Positions 6,669 to 12,932 of a stretch of 12,932 nucleotides of DNA are shown in pieces (position 1 is the stretch's first letter; each line of letters begins with the position of its first letter). The translations under genes were made by a program, and so were the position numbers. The stretch is from Caldisericaceae bacterium (GTDB taxonomy: Bacteria; Calditrichota; Calditrichia; Calditrichales; Calditrichaceae): positions 1 to 12,932 of the forward strand of contig JAGHBR010000527.1 of NCBI GenBank assembly GCA_021160885.1. Reading direction: 5' to 3'. Below the pieces are notes generated by a model. The model searched no databases and was not told the DNA's origin. It worked only from the letters and a program-made list of their open reading frames with translations.

Positions 6669-6698
6669 AATCCGTGTTAATCCGTGTGAATCAGTGGC
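6669..6698 (+). repeat. three-unit period-10 repeat before a start codon
   Basis: Three 10-base units (AATCCGTGTT, AATCCGTGTG, AATCAGTGGC) lie head to tail and end 22 bases before the ATG at 6721, just upstream of its AAGGAG site. The same three-unit structure recurs at 10767-10796 and shares the last unit's ATCAGTGGC. The block would lie in the leader of the mRNA and could affect translation, or be an inert repeat. Confidence 0.6.
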
Positions 6699-6720
6699 TT
6701 GAAATTTTAAGGAGTAATTG

Positions 6721-7830
6721 ATGATTCGCGTATTGGTTGTAGGAGCAGGAAATATGGGCGCCTCCCACGCCCGCGCTTACCATCAGCTTAATGGTTTTCA
6801 ACTGGTTGGCATTGTTGCTCCCAGCCCCAGAAGACGTTCTCCTTTAGCCCGCGAATTGGGCGGGATTGCTGAATTTTCCGATTTTGAGCAGGCCTTGGCA
6901 CAAACCAGCCCGGATGCCGTGGCAGTTTGTTCTTACCCCGACACACACAAAGAATACACACTTAAAGCTCTGCAGGCAGGCGCTCATGTTTTTGTGGAAA
7001 AGCCGCTGGCTGAAACGGTAGAAGATGCCAGAGAGATTGTACAGACCGCTACACGGTTGAATCGAAAAGTAGTTGTCGGCTACATTTTGCGACACCACCC
7101 GGCCTGGCAAAAGTTTATCGAGCTGGCCAGGAGTCTGGGCAAACCGCTGGTGATGCGCATGAATCTGAACCAGCAAAGCAGCGGCAAAGAATGGGAAACG
7201 CATAAACAGCTGATGAACTCCATGTCGCCCATTGTTGATTGCGGAGTGCATTACGTTGACGTGATGTGCCAGATGACGCGCAGCAAACCAGTCAGAGTGC
7301 AGGCCATTGGCGCGCGTTTAACCGATGAAATCAAAACGGACATGTACAATTACGGTCAGTTACAGGTTGTATTTGAAGATGGCTCGGTGGGCTGGTACGA
7401 AGCTGGCTGGGGCCCCATGATCAGCGAGACGGCCTTTTTCGTCAAGGATGTGATCGGCCCCAAAGGCTGTGTAAGCATTGTTGACCCGGCACAACAGGGC
7501 AAAACAGATTCAGCCGATATTGACAGCCACACAAAAACCAATAGCCTGCTGCTTCATTTCGCCGAACGAGATGAAATGGGCCAATTTACAAAGCCAGACC
7601 AATTAATCGACACCCATAATGAACCGGATCATCAGGAATTGTGTAATCGCGAACAGCAATTCTTTTTAAAAGCTATTACCGAAGACCTTGATTTAAAAGA
7701 GCATCTTGAGGATGCTGTTAACAGCTTGCGCATCGTGCTGGCCGCCGATCAATCCGTGCGCAGCGGTAAGGTCATTTCATTAACTGAAACCTTTGAAAAA
7801 AGCGGGGATTATACAAACCTGTCAACTTAA
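6721..7830 (+). CDS. cytoplasmic Gfo/Idh/MocA oxidoreductase
   Basis: Encodes 369 residues from the ATG at 6721, chosen over the adjacent TTG at 6718 because AAGGAG lies six bases upstream of the ATG. There is no signal peptide: the Rossmann motif GAGNMG (8-13) starts almost at the N-terminus, so this member works in the cytoplasm. EKP (93-95) is intact, giving the catalytic-type Lys94. The second domain carries DCGVHYVD with D173, H177 and D180, the conserved sugar-handling cluster. Length is normal for inositol or sugar dehydrogenases of the family. It likely performs an NAD(P)-dependent oxidation or reduction of a sugar, cyclitol or keto-sugar. In this cluster it may act on what the downstream permease imports, which is inference from position only. 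The gene is flanked by repeat-filled gaps rather than tightly packed. Confidence 0.92.
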   Translation: MIRVLVVGAGNMGASHARAYHQLNGFQLVGIVAPSPRRRSPLARELGGIAEFSDFEQALAQTSPDAVAVCSYPDTHKEYTLKALQAGAHVFVEKPLAETVEDAREIVQTATRLNRKVVVGYILRHHPAWQKFIELARSLGKPLVMRMNLNQQSSGKEWETHKQLMNSMSPIVDCGVHYVDVMCQMTRSKPVRVQAIGARLTDEIKTDMYNYGQLQVVFEDGSVGWYEAGWGPMISETAFFVKDVIGPKGCVSIVDPAQQGKTDSADIDSHTKTNSLLLHFAERDEMGQFTKPDQLIDTHNEPDHQELCNREQQFFLKAITEDLDLKEHLEDAVNSLRIVLAADQSVRSGKVISLTETFEKSGDYTNLST

Positions 7831-7859
7831 AGATTCCCGCCTGCGCGGGAATGACATTC
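7831..7859. repeat. inverted half-copy of the 4907-4980 element; hairpin
   Basis: Begins directly after the stop codon at 7830. ATTCCCGC (7833-7840) and GCGGGAAT (7845-7852) form a perfect eight-base stem with a four-base loop. The 29 bases match the reverse complement of 4907-4935 at 27 positions, and both differences leave the palindrome more perfect here. It may double as a terminator-like structure, though no T-run follows immediately. The ATTCCC-N8-GGGAAT layout is also that of the neisserial dRS3 repeat; this is a resemblance in form, not a claim of descent. Confidence 0.65.
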
Positions 7860-7973
7860 GTCTTTAAAGGTTTTTAACTAATTAATCCTAAAGAGGCAAA
7901 GCTTGACAACTACAAATTTACTGAAAATTTTTAAACGGTATTTTCAGGGTTACAGATGTACTATCAACGCTTA

Positions 7974-8008
7974 CACTCTTAAACCCTTATACTCTTATAT
8001 CCTTAACC
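7974..8008 (-). repeat. TAAGGGTN-type tandem repeat, inverted copy
   Basis: Four units with an exact period of 8 (CACTCTTA, AACCCTTA, TACTCTTA, TATCCTTA), then ACC. On the minus strand the consensus is TAAGRGTN, the same unit as at 6514-6540 and 10668-10713 but in the opposite orientation and with fewer G-runs. It lies in the 344-base gap before the transporter gene. The rest of the gap holds the half-element at 7831-7859, a small direct repeat at 8057-8074, and otherwise nothing I recognise. Confidence 0.6.
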
Positions 8009-8056
8009 TGCGTCGCCATAATCGCTGCATTATAAACCTTTCCGTCCTGCACAGTG

Positions 8057-8074
8057 CGCAATCTAACGCAATCT
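8057..8074 (+). repeat. 8-base direct repeat upstream of transporter
   Basis: CGCAATCT occurs at 8057-8064 and 8067-8074, a 10-base period that would place both copies on the same DNA face. It lies about 100 bases before the GTG start. It could be a small operator or chance. Confidence 0.25.
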
Positions 8075-8174
8075 GCTGCCGTTTTGTTGCAGAAAGGCGG
8101 TCATTGCAATCCGAAACCATTCAACGATTTGACCAACAAAGCCACTTGTCTAAATCAATAAAAGGAGTTTTGTC

Positions 8175-9395
8175 GTGGGCACCAAAACATATCTTCGCTT
8201 AAGCGTCATGATGTTTCTGGAATTTTTTGTCTGGGGCGCCTGGTTTGTCACTTTAGGCACCTACCTCAACGCTATCCGTTTTAGCGGTTCGCAAATCGGT
8301 TACACCTATTTGATGAACAACATTGCGGCCATTATTTCGCCTTTTTTTGTGGGCATGATTGCCGACCGCTATTTTAATTCAGAAAAAGTGATGGCCGTGC
8401 TGCACATTTTAGGCGGCCTTGTGCTGTTTTTTACTTCCAACATTACGGCTGCTCTGCCCTTAATATTAGGTTTGCTGCTTTACAATGTGCTTTACATGCC
8501 AACCATTGCGCTGGCCAATGCTATTTCTTTTTCACAAATGGAAGATCAGAAAACGCAATTCCCCAAAGTACGCGTCTGGGGCACCATTGGCTGGATTGTG
8601 GCCGGATTAATGATTACTTTCATTCAGCTAAACTTTTACCAGCAGGTAGAAGCCAGTTCCGTACCCATGAAAATGGCGGCCATCGCTTCTATTTTGCTGG
8701 GGCTGTACGCCTTTACGCTTCCCAAAACCCCGCCGCAAAACGTGGGCAAAGACATCGCCCTTGGAGATATTTTAGGCTTGAAAGCGCTTAAGCTGATGAA
8801 AGAGCGTTCCTTTCTGGTTTTTGTGCTGGCTTCCTTTTTTATTTCCATTCCGCTGGCCTTTTACTACAACTTTACCAACATGTTTTTAAACGGGCTGGGT
8901 ATGACCGGCGTTGCGGCCAAACAATCCATGGGCCAGATGTCCGAAGTTATTTTCATGCTGTTAATGCCCTATTTCTTCAAACGCCTGGGAGTAAAACCTA
9001 TGCTGCTGATCGGCATGTTCTCCTGGGTATTACGCTATATTTTGTTTGCCAACGGCGATTTGGGCGTCAATCTCTGGATGCTTTACGTGGGTATTTTACT
9101 GCACGGGGTTTGTTACGATTTCTTTTTTGTTACCGGACAAATTTATGTTGACCGCAAAGCCAGTGAAGACATCAGAGCCAGCGCCCAGGGTTTTATTGCC
9201 CTGGTAACCTACGGTTTAGGCATTGGAACCGGATCGGTAATTTCCGGTAAGGTGGTTGATTATTTTACGCATAACGGTGTACATGACTGGTATTCCATCT
9301 GGATTACGCCGGCTGTTTTTGCCGCCATTGTAACAGTACTGTTCTGGTTGTCGTTCAATGACAAAGACGACAAGGAAGCACAGGCTACAAGTTAA
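8175..9395 (+). CDS. MFS transporter, nucleoside:H+ symporter (NupG/XapB) family
   Basis: Encodes 406 residues with about 12 hydrophobic segments, an inner-membrane proton symporter. The start is GTG at 8175, with AAAGGAG seven bases upstream. Family marks resembling E. coli NupG as I remember it: FFVWGAWFVTLGTY in helix 1, GMIADRYF in the helix 2-3 loop (60-67), the RVWGTIGW motif (133-140), SEVIFMLLMPYFF then WVLRYILFANGD (256-295), and DFFFVTGQIYVD followed by RASAQG (315-339). Known relatives carry nucleosides or xanthosine. Members next to Gfo/Idh genes in Bacteroidota-type genomes are usually assumed to carry sugars or cyclitols, and the neighbours here favour a carbohydrate-like substrate. 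It ends 13 bases before the next oxidoreductase start, so the two are co-transcribed. No periplasmic binding protein or TonB receptor is in view. Confidence 0.9.
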   Translation: MGTKTYLRLSVMMFLEFFVWGAWFVTLGTYLNAIRFSGSQIGYTYLMNNIAAIISPFFVGMIADRYFNSEKVMAVLHILGGLVLFFTSNITAALPLILGLLLYNVLYMPTIALANAISFSQMEDQKTQFPKVRVWGTIGWIVAGLMITFIQLNFYQQVEASSVPMKMAAIASILLGLYAFTLPKTPPQNVGKDIALGDILGLKALKLMKERSFLVFVLASFFISIPLAFYYNFTNMFLNGLGMTGVAAKQSMGQMSEVIFMLLMPYFFKRLGVKPMLLIGMFSWVLRYILFANGDLGVNLWMLYVGILLHGVCYDFFFVTGQIYVDRKASEDIRASAQGFIALVTYGLGIGTGSVISGKVVDYFTHNGVHDWYSIWITPAVFAAIVTVLFWLSFNDKDDKEAQATS

Positions 9396-9408
9396 GGATT
9401 AACAGCCA

Positions 9409-10662
9409 ATGAAACGACGCCGTTTTCTAAAAAACAGTTTGCTGGCAGGGGCCGCCTTCACCATTGTGCCCAGGCACGTTTTAGGCAAGGGGTACCAGCC
9501 GCCCAGCGACACGTTGACCAAGGCAGTGATCGGCGTGGGGGGCATGGGCCAGTGGCATGCCTTTAACGCACCCGGGAAACTACTGGCTGTTTGCGACGTG
9601 GATGCCAACCATTTAAACCGTACGCTGGCCAAAGCCGACCCGTCAGTTCAGGGCTATCATAATTACCGCCAGCTGCTCCAGCGGGACGACATCGATATCA
9701 TTCACATTGCGACGCCGCCGCACTGGCACGCCTTAATATCCGCCCACGCGGCCAAAGCCGGCAAGGCAGTATGGTGTGAAAAACCCATGACACGCACCAT
9801 TGGCGAAGGCCAACGACTGGTAAAAATCATACAGCAACATGGTACCATCTTCCGCGTAAACACCTGGTTTCGGTTTACAGGAAACTTCTACCGTTTTGGA
9901 ACGCCTGTTTTACCGATTAAAAAGATTGTAGAAAACCGCCTGTTAGGTTGGCCGTTGCGCGTGGTGATTAACGAATCGACCGGTTTTAGCTGGAAGTTTT
10001 ACTGGCAGGGACGTGTTGATCTGCAAGCGGAATGGATTCCAGAGGAATTGGATTACGATTTCTGGCTGGGGCCGGCACCTTACAAACCTTACCATCACCA
10101 CCGTGTACACACCACCTTTCGCGGCTACTGGGATTACGACGGCGGCGGTCTGGGCGACATGGGCCAGCACTACCTTGATCCTGTCCAATACTTGCTGGAA
10201 AAAGACGACACCAGCCCCGTGTTTGTTGAAGCGGACGCGCCACAGCAACATCCCGACGCTGTTGGCACCTGGCGTGAAATTCGCCTAAAATACGCCGATT
10301 GCTGTGAAATCATTTTGGACGGACAAAATCGGTACAAGGATGCCCCCTTCATCGAGGGGCCTTCCGGCAAACTTTACCCTGGATTAAAATCCGACATTCC
10401 GAATCTGCAGAAGATTTTACGGGAACTTCCGGAACCAACACCCCAGGTGACAGACTTTCACCAGGCTGTTCGTAAACAGCAAAAATTTGTTTTAAACGAA
10501 ATGAACGGCCACCGTTCGGCAACTCTAGTCAATCTGGCTAAAATCGCCGTACACCTGGGGCGCCCGTTACACTTTGATCCGCAGAAGCAGCGTTTCATCA
10601 ATGATCCAACTGCCAATGCGATGGTTGACCAACCCATGCGTGAGCCGTGGGGCTGGGAGTAA
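9409..10662 (+). CDS. Tat-signal Gfo/Idh/MocA oxidoreductase, EKP type
   Basis: Encodes 417 residues. AAGGA at 9394-9398 overlaps the transporter's stop codon and lies ten bases from the ATG, suggesting co-translation. The N-terminus is an RRR-F-L twin-arginine signal (RRRFL at 3-7) with a short Ala/Leu stretch. It then shares the block FTIVPRHVLG, KGY and PSDTL with the 5118-6476 protein. The Rossmann motif is GVGGMG (42-47), the strand-2 acid is in CDVD (62-65), and EKP is intact (124-126, Lys125). WLGPAPYKPY (219-228) and GDMGQHYLD with D250, H254 and D257 mark the C-terminal domain. It is probably an exported, cofactor-loaded oxidoreductase or redox-type glycosidase (GH109 is one known Tat-signal branch). 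The substrate is unknown. It is a diverged paralogue of 5118-6476, not a recent duplicate. Confidence 0.9.
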   Translation: MKRRRFLKNSLLAGAAFTIVPRHVLGKGYQPPSDTLTKAVIGVGGMGQWHAFNAPGKLLAVCDVDANHLNRTLAKADPSVQGYHNYRQLLQRDDIDIIHIATPPHWHALISAHAAKAGKAVWCEKPMTRTIGEGQRLVKIIQQHGTIFRVNTWFRFTGNFYRFGTPVLPIKKIVENRLLGWPLRVVINESTGFSWKFYWQGRVDLQAEWIPEELDYDFWLGPAPYKPYHHHRVHTTFRGYWDYDGGGLGDMGQHYLDPVQYLLEKDDTSPVFVEADAPQQHPDAVGTWREIRLKYADCCEIILDGQNRYKDAPFIEGPSGKLYPGLKSDIPNLQKILRELPEPTPQVTDFHQAVRKQQKFVLNEMNGHRSATLVNLAKIAVHLGRPLHFDPQKQRFINDPTANAMVDQPMREPWGWE

Positions 10663-10667
10663 TGTTA

Positions 10668-10713
10668 TAAGGGTTAATGGTATAAGGGTTAAGGGTATAA
10701 GGGTGTAAGGGAT
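10668..10713 (+). repeat. TAAGGGTN tandem repeat, copy 2, with G-quadruplex motif
   Basis: Units TAAGGGTT, AATGGTA, TAAGGGTT, AAGGGTA, TAAGGGTG, TAAGGGAT run head to tail just after the stop at 10662. GGG runs at 10686, 10693, 10701 and 10709 are separated by 4, 5 and 5 bases, fitting the canonical four-run, loop 1-7 quadruplex pattern on the coding strand (so also in the mRNA). A fifth run at 10671 lies upstream. It may affect read-through between the oxidoreductase and lipoprotein genes. Confidence 0.7.
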
Positions 10714-10727
10714 TAAGTGGAAGTGGC

Positions 10728-10744
10728 TGGTTAAATGGTTAAAT
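10728..10744 (+). repeat. period-8 TGGTTAAA pair
   Basis: TGGTTAAA (10728-10735) is repeated at 10736-10743. Its place, between the G-run module and the period-10 module, is the same as that of the AGTTGAAC pair at 6586-6601. Confidence 0.5.
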
Positions 10745-10766
10745 AGAATCTGATTGTAGAAAAATA

Positions 10767-10796
10767 AATCGGTGAAAATCTGTGTACATCAGTGGC
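10767..10796 (+). repeat. three-unit period-10 repeat before a start codon, copy 2
   Basis: Units AATCGGTGAA, AATCTGTGTA and CATCAGTGGC lie head to tail and end 17 bases before the ATG at 10814, just upstream of the AGGG ribosome-binding site. They align unit for unit with 6669-6698. Confidence 0.6.
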
Positions 10797-10813
10797 CTAA
10801 ATAGGGAAAATCA

Positions 10814-12932
10814 ATGCGTAAAAAATTTGTTCTTTTTTTATTTATTTCCAGCATTTTCTATCTTTTAGTTAGCGCTTGTGCGTTCAGGCAAACGGCCGTT
10901 TTAAAGCAGCACACCATTTCTGTACCCGTTGTCCGGTTGTTAAAACAATTGCCAGTGCAAAACCAGACCCAGCAACAAATATGGATCGAAACACTGGCCA
11001 ATCAACCGGAAGACAGTCTGCGCAAAATGATGTCCTTGTTTACCCGTAACGATAGCCTGTTGCGCGTTCAAATCCGTTTTGCTCTGCATGGCCTGGCGCT
11101 CAATTTTCAGCGGTTTAATGAAAAGCAACAGGCTAAATTCATTGCCCTTTTTACCGAAGCCCTGCACGCCAGCCAACATTTTCTGCATCAACAGTTTTTA
11201 ATTGAACAAATCCAATGGACGGCAGATGACCGTTTTGCGCCTCTGCTGATCCCTTTTTATTCCAGAGCGGAATTGCGCCAACCGGTCTTACGCAGCCTGC
11301 GGCAATTGAAGGGGCCACACAGTGACACAGCCGTTTTACAGTTACTCAAAACCTCCCCCGATCCATCGCTTATTGAACTGTGTGCCGAACACCAGATTAA
11401 GCAAAGCATATCCCTACTAAAAAAATGGGCCGCACACGAAGACAAATCAATAAAACAAGCTGCTTTGCTGGTACTGGCCCGTTTTGCCGATCCCTCAGTG
11501 CTGAATGAAGCAAAAAGGGACGCCAGGCTATCTTTTATCTTGGCCCGGGAACTGTTGGCAAGACAAAAAAATGAACAGGCCGCGCCCTTAATTTCTTACT
11601 GGCTGGCCAAAGCCGATTCATTAGATTGTTCTCTGGTAAGCGAACTTTTGAACCTTCAGTATGAATTGAAGCCAAAACGTGCGCTCAATTTAGCCCTTAA
11701 ACAATACCTTAAACGCCCCGCCTGCCGTAACGCTATTCTGTTCACTTCCCAAAACTGGAAAGACTCACTGGTCGTCAGGGCATTTTCAGAGATTTTGAAA
11801 AGTTCAGATGAGTCCGCTGTTCTGCAATGGATCAACTGGCTGGGGCAAAGCAAGAATCGTTTCGCTTTAAAGGCTCTGCTTTCTCTTTTCGAAACTAAAA
11901 ATCTCAATCCAGCCATCCGTCAGGCCTTGCTGCAGGCTCTGAACTACTATGCCCAGCCCTCATTAACAAAAATCTTGTTGAATGAAATTCTAAGCCATCC
12001 GCAAAACACATCAATCGTTCTGCAGGCCCTGGCCAGGCATCCAAAAGAACATTTTGAAGAGCCTTTTGCCAGAATTTTGCCACAGGCAGCGGATTCGGTC
12101 AAGCCCGCGCTCATCCAGTTTGCTGCTCAGCATCAGTTGAAAGCGACCTGGCCATTCGTTTTAAGCAATCTGCAAAGCGAAGATTTTAGACTTCAACGTG
12201 CTGTCTGGAAGGCCAGCGTGTCCCTGGCCGCTAAGACGGAAATCGATTCTCTTTTTCATTTAGCTCTGGCCAGCCCGGATGCAACGTCCTGGAAGGCCGC
12301 TTCCCGTGCATTAAGTGAACTGATTGAACATCAAAAAATTCAACGCCCCATGCATCAACTGTTGAAAAAAGAATGGACCGTAGCCGATGCGACAGCCAAA
12401 ATCAAAATTTTAGAACTTAGCCGCCGACTGGGCGGGCGTGATTTCTTTTCATTTGTTATTCTGGCAGCCAAAGCGTCTTCACCAATGCTGCGTAAAGCTG
12501 CAGAAGAAGCTTTGCTTAACTGGCCGGACGAAGCCGCGCTGAACGATTTAATTGTTTACCTTAAAAAGACAAAAAACCAGCGGCAGAAAATTCTGGCCCT
12601 GCGTCAGGCCGTGCGTCTGATTCAACAAAGCGGCATGGCGGCCGAACGGGCTTTCCCCTACCTGAAAGAGCTACTGTCATTGGCCACCAGATTAAACGAA
12701 AAGAAATTTGTAGTAGCCGCCATGGGCGATTTTCCTTCTTTTGAAAGCATTCAGTTCCTAAGCGAACGAACCAACGACCGCCACCTTGGGCAAACGGCCT
12801 TTATTGCCCTGCAACGGATTTTTCAGGAAAAAATCAAAGATCTGGATGAAGAAACGCAGGAATATTGGCTGGCTTTAATTTCCGGCAAGGCAGCACCAGA
12901 AGTCATTCAATCCATTAATGAATTGCGCCGCC
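10814..12932 (+). CDS. large HEAT-like repeat lipoprotein (3' end outside window)
   Basis: Open from the ATG at 10814 to the window end without a stop, giving at least 706 residues. AGGG lies seven bases upstream. The N-terminus is a lipoprotein signal: MRKK, a hydrophobic stretch, and the lipobox VSAC with C22. After it the chain is almost wholly helical, rich in Leu, Ala and Gln, with repeated helix pairs of about 30-40 residues such as LVLARFADPSVL, LLQALNYYAQPSL and LRKAAEEALLNWPDEAAL. This is what HEAT/armadillo-type solenoids look like; unit borders are irregular. Such scaffolds bind proteins or ligands and have no chemistry of their own. In related bacteria I recall similar helical regions fused ahead of a DUF1080 (3-keto-glycoside hydrolase) domain. 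None is present in the visible part, so that remains a guess about the missing end. Last gene of the oxidoreductase cluster. Confidence 0.82.
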   Translation, partial: MRKKFVLFLFISSIFYLLVSACAFRQTAVLKQHTISVPVVRLLKQLPVQNQTQQQIWIETLANQPEDSLRKMMSLFTRNDSLLRVQIRFALHGLALNFQRFNEKQQAKFIALFTEALHASQHFLHQQFLIEQIQWTADDRFAPLLIPFYSRAELRQPVLRSLRQLKGPHSDTAVLQLLKTSPDPSLIELCAEHQIKQSISLLKKWAAHEDKSIKQAALLVLARFADPSVLNEAKRDARLSFILARELLARQKNEQAAPLISYWLAKADSLDCSLVSELLNLQYELKPKRALNLALKQYLKRPACRNAILFTSQNWKDSLVVRAFSEILKSSDESAVLQWINWLGQSKNRFALKALLSLFETKNLNPAIRQALLQALNYYAQPSLTKILLNEILSHPQNTSIVLQALARHPKEHFEEPFARILPQAADSVKPALIQFAAQHQLKATWPFVLSNLQSEDFRLQRAVWKASVSLAAKTEIDSLFHLALASPDATSWKAASRALSELIEHQKIQRPMHQLLKKEWTVADATAKIKILELSRRLGGRDFFSFVILAAKASSPMLRKAAEEALLNWPDEAALNDLIVYLKKTKNQRQKILALRQAVRLIQQSGMAAERAFPYLKELLSLATRLNEKKFVVAAMGDFPSFESIQFLSERTNDRHLGQTAFIALQRIFQEKIKDLDEETQEYWLALISGKAAPEVIQSINELRR

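Noticed and set aside
6477..6720. CRISPR array in the repeat-rich gap
   Set aside because: Repeat units are 7-10 bases and contiguous, with no unique spacers of regular length.
7903..7931. Perfect TTGACA -35 box before the transporter
   Set aside because: No reasonable -10 sequence is found 16-18 bases downstream (AATTTT at 17), so it is not listed as a promoter.
7903..8202. 99-codon open frame beginning with TTG before the transporter
   Set aside because: It has no good ribosome-binding site, overlaps the start of the transporter gene, crosses the TAAGGGTN-type repeat, and its product resembles nothing I know; composition is that of translated intergenic DNA.
9943..10370. Several overlapping open frames on both strands inside the third oxidoreductase gene
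   Set aside because: All are shadows of the conserved plus-strand coding frame, with no ribosome-binding sites or recognisable products.

Overview
The window looks like a chromosomal segment of a free-living Gram-negative bacterium with moderate GC, probably from the FCB side of the tree. Calditrichota (Caldithrix-like) is my best guess, Bacteroidota-like is the alternative. I base this on gene content: two lipoproteins with clear lipoboxes, a Spy/CpxP-like periplasmic protein, a long-form RmlA, and twin-arginine Gfo/Idh/MocA oxidoreductases paired with a NupG-type transporter. No rRNA, tRNA, CRISPR array, transposase or phage gene was seen. The organism call is inference only.

Left part (1-4733). 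A possible gene tail at the left edge is followed by a plus-strand lipoprotein (138-1076, DUF6263-like). It converges on a small minus-strand Spy/CpxP-like protein (1125-1526), with a hairpin terminator between them. Further right is a tight minus-strand three-gene unit, read from right to left: long-form glucose-1-phosphate thymidylyltransferase (3669-4733), enoyl-CoA hydratase (2867-3652) and a histidine kinase with a degenerate receiver domain (1818-2864). Gaps are 16 and 2 bases.

Centre. A divergent intergenic region (4734-5117) carries a promoter candidate for each side and a 70-base paired-palindrome repeat. Half of this element recurs inverted at 7831-7859.

Right part (5118-12932), all on the plus strand: a Tat-signal Gfo/Idh oxidoreductase, a cytoplasmic Gfo/Idh oxidoreductase, a nucleoside:H+ symporter (NHS) family transporter, a second Tat-signal Gfo/Idh oxidoreductase, and a large HEAT-like lipoprotein that runs off the window. 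Together they resemble a sugar, cyclitol or glycoside oxidation locus: export-folded oxidoreductases outside, a permease, and a cytoplasmic oxidoreductase inside. The substrate cannot be read from sequence. The 5118-6476 and 9409-10662 proteins share a near-identical signal-peptide/hinge block and a WLGPAP motif.

The intergenic gaps of this right-hand cluster (6477-6720, 7831-8174, 10663-10813) hold short-period tandem repeats. Two gaps contain the same three repeat types in the same order, one of them ending just upstream of the next gene's ribosome binding site. One G-rich module fits the canonical G-quadruplex pattern. These modules are the most unusual non-coding feature here.
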